A DNA stretch of 64,000 nt. Origin: Hydra vulgaris. Its lineage: Eukaryota > Cnidaria > Hydrozoa > Anthoathecata > Hydridae. The stretch spans positions 36,008,501 to 36,072,500 of the forward strand of contig NC_088927.1 in NCBI RefSeq assembly GCF_038396675.1, in the 5' to 3' direction. This document shows positions 23,924-59,731 of this stretch, piece after piece (position 1 is the first letter of the stretch; each line of letters opens with the position of its first letter). A program made the translations under genes and the position numbers. Under the pieces are notes generated by a model that made no database searches, was not told where the DNA came from, and worked only from the letters and a program-made list of their open reading frames with translations.

Positions 23924-26432
23924 TTAACAGCATACATCAGGTAAACCTTGGTTCATGGTGCTTCTTAACCATAATTTGATTCTTCTTAGTGTGCTGAAAC
24001 CTCTCACGCTAGTGATGTTTGTTGCTGGTATCAGAAGGATAAGTTTTATCAACTTCCTAATTTCTGATAATGATTCCTTTTCAACTTCATTTACTTCTCT
24101 GTAATACACAACAAATTATGTGTTATATTAACATACAAATACGCATTTTAGTGCATATGTTAGTCAATTTGAGATACACTGACAGTCATAATTATTAAAT
24201 AAACAACATTAAGGTTTATAGGAAATCCATTCATAACTTACCTGACAAAATTAAGGTCTTTTTGAAGAGTGTCTAATAGTTCAGTTGTGGATTCGTGCAT
24301 AACTTGTAATTGTGCATGCAGTCTTGAAGCATTCAAATCTGTAGCATGGAAAGCAAGAACTTCGTTATTCATTGAACTTCCGTCAGATGAAACATTTATA
24401 AGTACTGGTTCTATCTTTTGAAGCATTAAATATCTTTGTTGTTAAAATCGAAATTGAATACTGTCAATTGTCATTTCTATAGCTTTGAAATATTTCTTCT
24501 TGAAAAAGTCAAAACTAGAATTTTCAGGTAATACTGATGCAGATGCTCCTATTTCAAAGCAACGAGGTACTTTGGCATGGAGGGGCAAAGAAGGTTTTTC
24601 TAGTTAAAGTAATTTTTTTTTAATTTCAATACGGTTCCAAAATAGCTCAAATGAATTTTTAGACCGGATAGATTTAAATGTAATCAAAGTTCTTTCAACA
24701 ACTTTCTGACCTTCACTAGCCGAAAGTGTAACCTTTTGCAAACTTTTTGATAAATTGTCTACCATGCATAAAATAGTCTCGTCCAATTCAATTCCAAACA
24801 AGAAAGGGAAGTTTTTCATTTGTGCTGCAACTCCGCCTTTTCGAGCGACGATCTCACTGTCTTTTGTCTCAGATTTAGCTTCTTCACAAGCAAATTGTAG
24901 AGTTTCATCGTTTTCAGAGATGGAATAAAATGGTTCTGCTCTTACCGTGTACGGCAGAGTATACGAATACAGGGTGTCCCAGGGAGAATATTTTCTTTTA
25001 TCTTTTTGAAAAGGCATTCACGTTTAGGAGATTTTTTTATCAACTTTGTAATTTCATGAACAGTGTTCAGAGCATTTTTCATGATGCTGATAGCTTTAAG
25101 TGTATCTTGTACTAAGTTCAAAACGTGACCATAACAATGGAAATATAGTGCTTTGGGTTCTAGGTCACTTATTCTCTTTGCAACTCTAACTTGTCATGAC
25201 GCTGACACCATCATAACATTGACCGCGACAATTATTAGTTGAAAGATTCATCCACATAAGAACATCTTTGAAAGTTGCAGTAATACTTTCAGCAGATGTG
25301 TTTTCCATACTATAAAGTCCGACAAACACTTCATGCACTTCCAAGTCATCTTCATCTATATATTGCATTTATATATTCCATTTTCCAGAAATGTTGGATG
25401 CAATTTTTCTGAGTATAGTGAGACCCATCTTCTGCAGAATTTCATTTTGGATAACTGCACACGTAAATTTATCTTGCGACTTTCTCATCTATTTAGTTAA
25501 AGCGGGATTATCTTTGCTTCTGAGATTACGTAACTAAGAAAAGTTCGAATTAAATTCTTTATAATCTTTGTCTGTATTGTAATCACCACGCAGAGCAATA
25601 CCTTGTCTGGCGAGAAATTGAATATTCGTGATTATTATTAACATTGCTCTATTTTCCATTTTTTCCTGTGCATGAGTTTTGCTGAGAAGTTCACCAACAT
25701 CTTTAGTTGTTGAAGGAATAGTTTTAACATTCTCGGTGGCTTCTCGATGAAAAAGAGTATTTTGGTGTTTCTGAAATTTTTGTAAATCCTTTTTCCAATT
25801 AGAAAATCCAGTTTTTGTGAAAACATCCTTGCTGCATTTTAAAGATGATGAATTATGCATTTCCATTAGCAAACAATAGTAGCATAAAACTGTATCGTTT
25901 CATTTGTTGTAATGCAACCATGGAAACAGTTTGTACCATTACTGAAAAAATGATCGCTTCTGACTACCACATGTACGTTTTGGAAAAACTAATACAGTTT
26001 GATGCGGACTACTACTTAGATGCTTTTTTCGGTAGACTGTAACAGTGGAGACAGAGTTAACATCATTGTTGGCTGAGTTAGTAATTGAAGAAGAAAAATT
26101 AAAGACAGAACTAGAAGATGATGCTGAAGTAAAAGTGGATACAGAGCTAGCATAAGAAGAACTAGTAGCAGCAGTATCAGGGTTAGCAAGAGATGCAGTA
26201 GTAAAAGTACTGTTAAAACCATTAGAATTCGAAGTATTATCTAAAAAAAAATGCTGTAGTAGCTGTAGTTTCAGGGCTACAGGTAGAGGCAAAGTTAGGA
26301 GAAATTAAACGAGGTGACAGTTCTTGCATAGAAAGAAGTAATAGTGCGGTTGGTATATGCCCCTTCCAAAAATTCCTTTAGTCGTTTGCTACGCTTCCCT
26401 TCCGCACCAGACAATTTTCGTTTTAAAGACAT
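23924..26432 (-). pseudogene. hAT transposase remnant with TTF-type zinc finger
   Basis: The start MSLKRKLSGAEGKRSKRLKE (26432) leads into a Ser/Thr-rich region. Then comes a TTF-like finger (CSKDVFTKTGFSNWKKDLQK, NTLFHREA), and LARQGIALRGDYN. The catalytic core has EVFVGLYSMENTSAES and NNCRGQCYDGVSVM. A helical region follows (ARKGGVAAQMKNFPFLFGIE, then DNLSKSLQKVTLSASEG), and the dimerisation domain LIPATNITSVRGFSTLRRIK lies near the end. Stops and frame changes separate the parts. The layout is that of ZMYM1-like hAT proteins. Inactive. Confidence 0.85.
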
Positions 26433-26867
26433 CCCACTGAAGTAAATTGTATAATAGATTGTTACGTAATGTTACTATAATTAATACAAACTTATTTAAA
26501 TCTAATTTGCAAACTGTAATTATTAGATAATAAATATTATTTAATAATATTTAAATTTAATTATCAAATTCATGAAATTAAAAACTCTAAATAAAAAAAG
26601 GAAAATTCAAATTTATTTAAAAAAATCGCCTTACATGAACAAAACAACTTTTTATTAGTTGTAGCAAGTTCAATACCACATTGTAACAAGTTCTATACAG
26701 CGAGTTCTTTTTTTTATTCGAAAGGTAACGTAAAGTTTACTGTTATTTACTTAATATGTAAACTTAAGGTTTACATATTTGCGGCATTTTTATTCTTATT
26801 ATTCATTTAATTGCGAAATATGTTTTTATAGTTGTTTCGCAATTAAAGAAATTAGTTATAGATATTT

Positions 26868-26945
26868 AAATTTTATAGATATTTAAAAGAAATTTATAGA
26901 TATTTAATTTATAGATATTTAAAATTTATAGATATTTAAAAGAAG
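26868..26945. repeat. Short tandem ttatagatattta repeats
   Basis: About five imperfect copies of a 13-16 bp unit inside the right part of the hAT element. Confidence 0.8.
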
Positions 26946-27049
26946 GTTATATAAATGTTTTCAAATTGCTTATAAAAATATTATCAGAAACGCAACAAAT
27001 CGAAAAGATGGGGCCCCCCAAGCTCCCACTTGTCTACGGCCATGCTGCT

Positions 27050-28095
27050 TTGAAACAATAACAATGGGAAGTATAACAATAACCACAGAAGTAATTAAGT
27101 GCCGTATTTCACTAATGGCTTATGAGCACTTATCAATTTAATCCAAATAAGAATGCATTCTTAGATGGATTAAATAGAAATATAAAAGCGAGTCTTTTTA
27201 AAAAAATTACAGTAGGGGAGAGTGTGTATGAAAGAGCCAGATTTTGAAGGAGCCAGAACCATTATTTCTAACTTACTGGCATCCGATCCTTATTGTATTC
27301 AACTCTTTGTGTGGCAACGCTGGATATCTGTGACCCACAAAAAACGTACAGTTCTACTAAAATAAATAGCGTCGTAAGGGAGCACTAAAGATTTTGAAAA
27401 TGAAAAGTAATTTTTTGGTGGTTTACTTATTTATTTTTAAGATTAAGTTTAATGTTTTATTTGATAAAAGAAACATGCTGAATTTTTATATATATATTTG
27501 CCCTTCATTTACACAAAAATTTTTAGATTAAAACTTTTGTCAAAATTGTTTAACTTAAGGTTATGTATTTAATTAGACAATTTTTTGAAAGAGCCGACTG
27601 TTTATGCTGTGAATAAGCCGCCTTTTTTATTTGCCTTTTTTTTATACTAAACGATCGTTTTGCGCTTTAACGACTTCATATATTTTTCGTAATTCATCAT
27701 TGAGCTTATTCTATCGAAATTAGTTGCTTTAATGACTTTTCCTGAAGTTGTAAAACATAGCTCCGTTTGAATTTAAAATAATATTTAATAAAATTTTAAA
27801 AGTCAAAGTTCTGAAAAAGTCATTTTTTTTTTTAAAGTTTAAATAATATTTTAAAACTTTTTTTGTATTGTTTGATTCATTTTATTATATTATTAGCGTT
27901 TAACGATTTCGGTAACTTCCAAAACAGTTACTTTTAGTTACCGGTTTACAACTAAAAATTTACAATAAAAATTTACAACTATTATTGATAAAACTGTGAG
28001 AAGAATTTACATTACCAATAACACTCGCGCAGATTTCATTTGTCTTTGCATACAAATATTTAAAAACATTTTCAGTAACAAAAAAGGAGAAAAAG
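27050..28095. other. AT-rich stretch without recognisable genes
   Basis: The motif cagtaggggagagtgtgtat at 27211 and gaaagagcc repeats (27229, 27586) may be element ends, but nothing pairs with them. Otherwise nothing seen. Confidence 0.4.
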
Positions 28096-28108
28096 GTCCA
28101 TAATTAGT

Positions 28109-28227
<119 letters not shown>

Positions 28228-28229
28228 TT

Positions 28230-29236
28230 AAATTTTCCGTTTTTGTTACAATTAAATTCCGTAATATAATACAAGATATTCTTATTCTTTCAAAAATAAT
28301 CCAGTTATAAATATAAAAAAAAATCAAAGACAAAATCATAAGAGATAGTTATACAAAAATATATAAAAACGCGGGAAACTTGCAGAAGACCATTAAGTCT
28401 TATCATCAAGAACCGTTGTACTAGTTATGTTTTTACAATATTAAATTCCTATAATATTGTTAAAAGCAAAACTTAATTAACTAAGGTAAATAGTGTTAAC
28501 ACCAAAAACATTCAATGTAAAAAGACAAGAACAAATAAAACAAACAGTCAAAGAAACAAAAACAAAACAAAGCAGTTTAAAAGAAATCATTAATAAGATT
28601 TTTATACTTTGAAATACTCTTTTTTATTAGTTTTTGAAAGCAATTTATCATTGTTTACATAGCACGATACGTAATTTTAAATTGTTCTTGTTTAGTTTTG
28701 TACAATGGTTCAATTAAGCCTGTTGTGCGTAAAGTATACTTAATGTTAGGTTTTATTTCATAAAGATCATTAAAAATTAAGGGGCATTGTTAAAATTTAC
28801 TTTTGTAGATGAGACATAAAATTTTATAAACGTTTATCTCGTATAACGTAAAGATGTTCATAATTTCGAACAGTGGTTTTGCATGTCCGTTTTTATTTTT
28901 AAAATTTATTATACTTAAGGCATGTTTTTGTTTTCGATAGAGTGCTTCAAGCTTGCTTTTAGATGTACTACACCACGCAATATTCGCGTAATTCAAGTAA
29001 CTTTGTATAAAACTGAAATAGATTTGTTTTAGATGATGCTTATTAAGTAAATCCCGTGACTGGTATAGAACGCCAATACTTTTTGATATTTTGCTTCCAA
29101 TATAGGCAATATGTTTATTCCAGGTAATATTTTCGTCAATGAGAACACCAAGAAATTTTGTGACTCTTTCGCGACTAACTTCTGTGTTTTCAATAACTAG
29201 TTTTGGAAAAGAAATAGAAATTTTTTTTTTTTTTTT
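28230..29236 (-). pseudogene. 5'-truncated CR1-like LINE: RT thumb/connection region and 3' UTR
   Basis: The minus frame from 29236 reads KFLGVLIDENITWNKHIAYI, SKISKSIGVLYQSRDLL and IYFSFIQSYLNYANIAWCS, then KSKLEALYRKQKHALSIINF. This is the conserved segment after the RT palm in CR1/Jockey LINEs. A C-terminal tail (IEPLYKTKQEQFKITYR) continues past a stop near 28795. A non-coding 3' part runs to the TA array at 28224. The break at 29237 coincides with a palindrome. Confidence 0.85.
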
Positions 29237-29285
29237 AAAGGGTGGAATATATATATACATATATATTCCACCCTTTAAAATATAT
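29237..29285. repeat. Near-perfect palindrome at the LINE break
   Basis: ttttaaagggtggaatatat is followed, after a short centre, by its complement, one base short of perfect in the poly-T. It separates LINE sequence from a TA array. Confidence 0.88.
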
Positions 29286-29293
29286 AAAATTTT

Positions 29294-33444
<4,151 letters not shown>

Positions 33445-33647
33445 TCTATCTGTATATAAACTAGAATCCTCTGTACTGGAGTATACAGGAACTTCTTGCA
33501 GTGTATTTTTATGATTTGAGGAATGATATTTTATTGAATTTGAAACAATAGATTTTTATTTTCTTGCTATTTATGAGGTTTACAATTACTTGTGTTGTTA
33601 GATGCACATTGATTTTTCACGATGCACAATGATTTTTCACGATTTCG

Positions 33648-34173
33648 TTATTTGTTTTTTGTAGTTCGTCGTATTTTACCTGTAATAAATGCAAATCTGC
33701 TATAATTTTCTAACTGTAATGCCTTTAACCGGTCAATAACTTCTTTTAAAATCAATGCCATATTTATATCTGGTGGTTGATACATTTGTTGACTAGCTTG
33801 TTTGGAGTTAGAAAGCAATTCATTAAAGTCTTTATGTAGTTGATTTTCCGCTAAAGAAATCGACATCAAATAAATATCATCCAGACATGTTACTACTTTA
33901 TATCGTTTTCTAAGATTTTTTTTGACGAGATCTTCAGTGTCTAGAATAATGTTTAGCAGCGAGAACTACTCTATGTCAAAATGTTCCAATATTTCTTTTA
34001 ATAATTCGACTCTTTTTAATTTGAAAACTTCCGCCTCCTTAAATTGCGAAAATTCATTGATGATGACATCTTGGATGGGAGCAAATTTCCTCTATATTTA
34101 TTATATAATTCTCTAAAATATTGTTACTCAACTGTATTGTTAAAAACAACTCACCAATTTCTCTTGGCGCCAT
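33648..34173 (-). pseudogene. Broken gene of unknown family
   Basis: From MAPREIGELFLTIQLSNNIL (34173) a frameshift near 34085 leads to IQDVIINEFSQFKEAEVFKL, one stop after EHFDIE, then a long open run. The run contains LVKKNLRKRYKVV and MYQPPDINMALILKEVIDRL and ends ITGKIRRTTKNK. Predicted helices are amphipathic and charged. I do not recognise it. Two lesions and no visible introns suggest a processed or element-borne pseudogene. Confidence 0.45.
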
Positions 34174-34179
34174 ATAAAA

Positions 34180-34750
34180 TTTTAATGTAACAATTTTACA
34201 AAAATTTTACAACAGTTTTTCTTTATTTTTATATAACAAATTTGAGTTATAAAATTAAAACTTGCTTGAATTTTGAAAAATCAACAGTTGTAAAAACGTT
34301 TCTTTTACTTTATTATTTTTAATTTTTCGCACATCTTTTATAAATAAAAGAAGTATTGTTAATCTTTTTTTTATTTTTAACTATTATTTATTTTAAATTA
34401 AATTAAAAACATTTCTGTTGTTTAGAATGTCCGCAATCAAACATGTTAATTTAAATCCAATAGGAAACAATGTTGTCATATTATGTTATGTTGTCAACTT
34501 TTTGTAAATGGAGATATTTAATTGTATTTATTTAATATTAAAACTGCAGAAACATATTTTTTCTAAAACTTTTTTGTCTGATTTCCCGGACTTCACTTGA
34601 AAAAATTTACAGATTACTGACCTGTATTATACAAAAATATCGAAAGTATTTTTAAATTTAGTTGTTTTATATTTGGAAAACAAATATCTTATCGATTTTC
34701 CTTTCAGAATTTCCTTTGTTCTTCTAATAACTCGTCTCAAATTAACTTAC
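34180..34750. other. AT-rich stretch, nothing recognised
   Basis: No supported feature. Confidence 0.5.
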
Positions 34751-34753
34751 ATG

Positions 34754-35047
<294 letters not shown>

Positions 35048-35162
35048 TTCATAAAATATTAATTATGAAATGTTTCTTTTTGCCGATCGAATTGCATACT
35101 TAAATATAACGTACTAACACATGTGTAAAACAAATACTTCAAAGGGAAGTTAAATGTTCATA

Positions 35163-35330
35163 CTGGTATACCTAAGGACTACCAACGGTTTACCAGCGCT
35201 GATGCGCCAATGTACGTTCTATGTAGGGCCGGCGACGGCAGCCCAGTGCTGGCGAACCATTAACGGCTTAGCTATAGTCCAGACATGGCTAACCAACTCT
35301 GGCGTGCCGGTGTAGCAGCCTAAAATAACT
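35163..35330. repeat. GC-rich interspersed repeat
   Basis: A GC-rich block (ctggtatacc, ccagcgctg, ggccggcgac, ctggcgtgcc) sits in AT-rich DNA. It resembles the block at 37140-37222 in composition and short motifs. Together they bracket the Ginger-like remnant but do not align as clean inverted repeats. Confidence 0.45.
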
Positions 35331-35479
35331 TGAGATAGTACTTTGGTACCCAAAAATATTGGTCAATAACGGGACGCTACTTTAGATTAGTCTTAATGAC
35401 TGTTTGTGCCTGTTCCTATGCTAAGCCAACAATATCTTCGGATATAAGAAAATTGTGTAGAAAAATATAGCATGAAAAT

Positions 35480-36350
35480 TCAAATAAATAGCTCAAAATA
35501 AACAGCAGAAAGATTATAATAAATGCCATCAAGCACCTCATTTGATTGGAATTTGTGATGAAGTTCTTTTGAAAAATCAAAAAAGGATAGATAGAAAAGG
35601 AGGAAAATTTTCATTTAATTAGCTTGGTCCATATGCAGTACATTCAATTTCTAAAAACAACTTGTGCACTTTGGTTAACCAAAAAAATACTACTCTAAAG
35701 AAAAAATACATCGTTACTTTGCTTAAGCCATATATTGATAAAAATAAAAAGTCATTATATAATGATATGTTGAGTTGTTGTGTTAAAACTGAAGAAAAAG
35801 TTACAAGTTTATGGTGCATGTTACCCGATGAAGTTGTTGAAATGATATTGATTAGTGTAATGAAAACATCCATTAATGTTACGGAAACATATCAATCGTT
35901 GTATCATACCTGTAAAAGATTTAAAAACATTTTGCAACAAAAAAAAGTTTCTTCTTCCGCGTATTTTCCTTAAATTTCGAGATCACGAACTCTCAAGTTT
36001 AATGCAACGGAGCAATAAAATAAAATTCAAAAGTTATTAAAAATATTTTGACCCTTTAGTGGAGTTGCAGTTCGCTTGAACAATATTGAACACGATGAAA
36101 AATGGAAATCTGCATGGATTATCATTTGTGCAGAAAAACATTCATGGTTTTTATTCAGGCTTTATATAAAAACAATGCTAATATTAATGAAGACTTACTT
36201 TTAACTTTTCTGCCTGTACAAAAACAAACCGATGATTTTAGTTGTGGATTGTTTGCATTTGCCTTTGCAGCCGAATTATTAACAAGTAAATCACTTATAC
36301 AAACAAATTTTGATGTATTGAAAGTGGGGGACACTTGTTATCATGTTTAA
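35480..36350 (+). pseudogene. Ginger-like integrase tail with F-box-like and Ulp1-like segments
   Basis: The plus frame reads RKGGKFSFN, a stop, LGPYAVHSISKNNLCTL and KKKYIVTLLKPY, the GPY/F module found at the C-terminus of Ty3-type integrases and of Ginger DNA transposons. The same frame continues into LWCMLPDEVVEMI and SLYHTCKRFKNIL, the shape of an F-box. After a stop and frameshifts, WKSAWIIICAEKHSW and LPVQKQTDDFSCGLFAFAFA follow; the latter matches the Gln/Asp-Cys-Gly-Leu-Phe end of a C48 (Ulp1-like) protease. No LTR is visible. The integrase core is missing here. From recall, Ginger elements can carry cysteine-protease domains. Confidence 0.65.
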
Positions 36351-36960
36351 AGTCTCAGCATCTTTCACCATTTCCTCAAATGATTTTTTTTTTGTGTATA
36401 AATACTGTATTCAAACACAATAGTTACAATTGTATAAATTTATAGACTGTAAATATTTATTTTTACCTATTACTTCTTTGTACCAAAAACGCACGCCAAG
36501 AATGGTTCTGAGTTCCAGTAATAGCATTTTTTTAGAAAAGAAAAATTAGGAAGAAATTTTTAATAAGGGATTTTCTCATAATAATCCCAAGAAATCATAG
36601 GGATTCTAAATACTACAAGGTATAAGTGTTTAAAAGAGAAATAAAAAATGAACAATGGGAAACCCAATAAAATGAGCTAAAAAGGACCAAGGGCGTGTGT
36701 TTTAGGGGGGAGCGAAGACCCAAAAACCAAAAAAAGATAAAATTTGGAGGTGCCACGGTATTTTTTGTAATATTTTTGAAAACTTTAAAGGAAGTAAAAT
36801 AACAAAAGATACAGCCGCTTTTCAATGTAAAAATACTATAAAACCATTTGTTTTTTAACCAATGTTGTTACGCTAATAATTATTTAATCAGTATGCACCA
36901 GAGATGCAACGCGCCACCTCAAACTAAATGTTATATTTATTTATATATTTCAAATTCAAC
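36351..36960. other. AT-rich stretch, nothing recognised
   Basis: A minus 70-codon frame (36613-36825) has no family signature and is probably chance. Confidence 0.45.
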
Positions 36961-36963
36961 TTT

Positions 36964-37110
36964 AGGGGAGTACTTATATCCTGGAGGAGTATCTATATTC
37001 TAGGAAATAAATACTCCCGTGAGTATTTATTTCCTAGGATATAAATACTCCCGGGGGTACATATTTCCTAGGATATAAATACTCCGGGAGTATTTATTGA
37101 CGGGAGTAAT
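36964..37110. repeat. Palindromic short-unit repeat (ggatataaatactcccg)
   Basis: Several copies of a unit containing aggatataaatactcccg occur in both orientations. One is the palindrome ctaggaaataaatactcccg/tgagtatttatttcctag at about 36998-37037. Confidence 0.85.
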
Positions 37111-37111
37111 G

Positions 37112-37222
37112 TTAGACTGCTATACCAGTCTAACATTAGTAGTGTTGGACCTTTACTGGTACGCCAGAACTGGCCAGCCAGCAACGGTCCGATCGAGTGC
37201 TGCTGACTGGCATACTTGTTAA
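37112..37222. repeat. GC-rich interspersed repeat with a hairpin
   Basis: gttagactgctataccagtctaac forms a small hairpin, followed by ggtacgccagaactggcc and ctgctgactggcat. Similar in type to 35163-35330. Confidence 0.45.
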
Positions 37223-38262
37223 ATAACTAGTCGTTCTTTTATTTTAAGATCGTTATTTAAAGAGTTGTCCAGCATGGCATTTTGTTCAGCATGGTATTAT
37301 AGTATTTTGCTTTAAAATGGTATATAAGTTTATGTTTGAAGATAAAATTTTAAAATTATTTTCGCATGCGTAATTTTGAAACACTGCCCAAAAAAGGGGA
37401 TTCTCCTGTTGAAAATCATGGGGAATTTTTTTAACATAAACTTAGGGAATCACTAGGCAAAATTTCAGCTTAATAAAATTTTTTCCCCGAAATAATCAAA
37501 TTCGAGTAGATTGTTTTTGTTCATTTTGATCAATAATTGACGCGCTTGTGTTGATTATCTGTTTCTTTTTTTTCTTCTTCGAGCATCATTTTCCCATGGG
37601 GGTTGATGTTGTTTTTGCCTCCATGCCTCATTTCTTTTTAACGAATTTCGATTGTGCACACACTATTACGGTTTTTATCAATAGTTTTTAAAGTTTCGTT
37701 TACTTTTCATTTTTCCATTGTCAAAACTTGTTGATGATGTTAACGATGCAAATAATTTTAACGATGTTAACTCTGGCATAAATAAAAGGTTTTAATTTCA
37801 ATAATGGACATTTTTGTTAACTTAATTTTAAGTTTTCCACTTAAAAAATATTAATTTTTTTTTATATTTTCCACTATCACCAAAACAAAACAAAAATGTA
37901 ATTTTAATATAAATCTATATCATCATCGAAACAACTTCTAACCGAAACGATAAAACCAAATTTTCATCACTTCTAAGATTTCTTGTACTGAGCAGCCAAA
38001 ATAAAAACACGTCACTAGCTGCAAGTCAAAAAAAAAAAGATTAGAAGTTAGCACAACCTAATTTTTAAAATAATTTTTCAGACCCCCAAAGTTTAGATAA
38101 TATGAATAAATGTAAGACATTTATAAAAATATTAAACCATCTCAGCACTAATGAAAATAGTTAACTCAGATTAATGAGTCTTTTTACAATCATTTTAGTG
38201 ACTCGTTGTGATTAATAATAGTAGAAATTTTAAAAGTGCTAATAAAATCAAATGAATATGTA
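37223..38262. other. Region downstream of the HMG-box gene
   Basis: AT-rich. It contains the presumed 3' UTR and terminator of the gene ending at 38263; no other gene is visible. I cannot choose a polyadenylation site among several AATAAA-like motifs. Confidence 0.4.
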
Positions 38263-58117
<19,855 letters not shown>

Positions 58118-58192
58118 TATTTACTGCCATAAAATTAAAATCTCATTAAAACATTTATAATAACATTAAAATATTTATAATAAGGCATTTGC

Positions 58193-58270
58193 AAAAACAA
58201 CCAACCATATATGATTACAAAAAACAACCAATCATATACGATTACAAAAAACAACCAATCATATACGATT
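58193..58270. repeat. 27-bp tandem repeat between the two genes
   Basis: Almost three copies of a unit containing caaccaatcatatacgatta, in the 388-bp gap between MRPS7 and the HMG-box gene. Confidence 0.9.
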
Positions 58271-58465
58271 AGACATGTTTCGATCATTGGTAATAAAACA
58301 AACAAATATTTATGACAACAAAATTGAACATTTATAAAAAACAAACGAATTTTTGACAGCAAAAAAAAACAGCATTTTTAAGATAAACAAACACTATAAG
58401 AATGTGACTTTCTAAACAAACATTTTTTTTATTAAAATAACTCCTATTTAAAGTTTCAAAATGTA

Positions 58466-58471
58466 TTTATT
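58466..58471 (-). terminator. Candidate polyadenylation signal of MRPS7
   Basis: AATAAA on the minus strand, 34 bp after the MRPS7 stop codon. Confidence 0.45.
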
Positions 58472-58505
58472 CAATTTAGAAAGCTTTACATTGAAACAAA
58501 TGTCA

Positions 58506-59228
58506 TTACCACCATCTATAATGAGCTAAAGCTCTATTTGCTTCTGCTTGTTTATGAAATTCGATTTTCTTTTGAACAGCACTGCCTTCATTTCTATATG
58601 CATCAAGAATAGTTTTTGAAAGCTTTTGGCTCATTCGTACATTATTTCCAGGAAGTTTTTTTGCACTCTCTAAAAGCCATTTATTGGCTAAAAATCTTCG
58701 CCTATTAAGTGGCAATGGATAAGGAACTTTAAAACTTTTCCCCTTCTTTTTAATATTTTGAGTACCAAGTACAGGTTTTATGTTTTCTATGGCATCATGA
58801 AAAATCTTTAATGGATCAAGTTCCACATTTGAGGAATCAATAGATTTGTGATATTTTTCTAGTTGGATTTTTTTAATAGCAAGAAATGTATCATGCATAA
58901 CTTTTTGTGAAACAGCTTTTTTACCATCTTTCATCATGCAATTGACAAACTTGCAAACAGTCTCATCATAGAAAACTGATGTACTATAAAAACTATCAGC
59001 AGCTTGATTTTTTTCTATATTTGATGCTTCTGTAACAATGATATTGGGTGGCAAGTTTGTTTTTTTCAACATATTTACTTCATCTTTGTTAAATAAAGAT
59101 GGAGCTTTTTCAGTGTAGCTTTTATGTCTTAAATTAATAATGTTATTATAAATGATAGGCTTTTTAAAGATAGTTTTATAAAGAATGTAGAATGGTAACT
59201 TTTGGTTAGATACTAACTTTAATGCCAT
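58506..59228 (-). CDS. MRPS7: Mitochondrial small-subunit ribosomal protein uS7m
   Basis: 240 codons without interruption. The first 40 or so residues are basic and hydroxylated (KLVSNQKLPFYILYKTIFKK) and fit a mitochondrial import presequence. The uS7 domain follows: VCKFVNCMMKDGKKAVSQKV, then DPLKIFHDAIENIKPVLGTQ, VPYPLPLNRRRFLANKWLLE and the conserved C-terminus EANRALAHYRWW. It binds the 3' major domain of the small-subunit rRNA in the mitoribosome. Length matches animal MRPS7 (about 240 aa). The Met at 59228 is the first in frame; a TTTTTTACAG acceptor ten bases upstream indicates a 5' UTR intron or a trans-splice site. The coding region has no introns. Confidence 0.96.
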   Translation of the reverse strand: MALKLVSNQKLPFYILYKTIFKKPIIYNNIINLRHKSYTEKAPSLFNKDEVNMLKKTNLPPNIIVTEASNIEKNQAADSFYSTSVFYDETVCKFVNCMMKDGKKAVSQKVMHDTFLAIKKIQLEKYHKSIDSSNVELDPLKIFHDAIENIKPVLGTQNIKKKGKSFKVPYPLPLNRRRFLANKWLLESAKKLPGNNVRMSQKLSKTILDAYRNEGSAVQKKIEFHKQAEANRALAHYRWW

Positions 59229-59731
59229 ATTAGTAAACCTGTAAAAAAGTGTAAATATTTTAAGTATAAAAAGAATATTAAAATAATAATGTATATAATA
59301 ATATTAATCAATGTAAGCATTAATAATCAACATATGTAATAATATTTATCAACATAAAATGTTTAAAAAAGATTTGTTACTACCTTATAGATACGTATTA
59401 ATATCATTATAATTAAATTTTAATTATGTTTAATTCTCAATATAAAACAAAATTTTGTTTCGTAAAGATTAATCACTAATGACCCCTTACTTCTAGAAGC
59501 TCAATATAGATATACAAAATCATTAAATTTATATAAAAACCTGTTTTATTTTCAATTATAAGTTATTGTCAGTAATTTTTATTGAAATAAATAAGTTTAT
59601 AACAAGAAATTTATTTTATAAATTTTTTTAATTACCAATAAAAAAAATTAAATCTCTGCAATAACCATTATTTCATGCTTCGAAGCATCTAATGTATTCT
59701 TAATATCTTTGTTAAAATTTCAGAATATATA
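59229..59731. promoter_or_regulatory. Upstream region of MRPS7
   Basis: AT-rich, with the acceptor-like TTTACAG ending at 59239 (minus strand). No promoter motif can be named; the promoter may lie here or beyond the Tc1 insertion. Confidence 0.3.

Larger units (their letters stand above)
23452..27044. mobile_element. TTF-type hAT element
   Basis: The ends CATGGCCGTAGAC (23452) and its complement (to 27044) are inverted repeats, each followed inwards by G-rich/C-rich runs. The pentamer ctgct flanks both sides (23447-23451, 27045-27049), which may be a 5-bp target duplication as some hAT groups have. The internal transposase remnant fits the size (3.6 kb). Confidence 0.75.

Noticed and set aside
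27211-27600. gtaggggagagtgtgtat and gaaagagcc motifs as ends of an element
   Set aside because: No inverted partner or target duplication could be found.
36613-36825. Minus frame with hydrophobic segments (possible small membrane protein)
   Set aside because: No start context, no family match, AT-rich composition like the surroundings.
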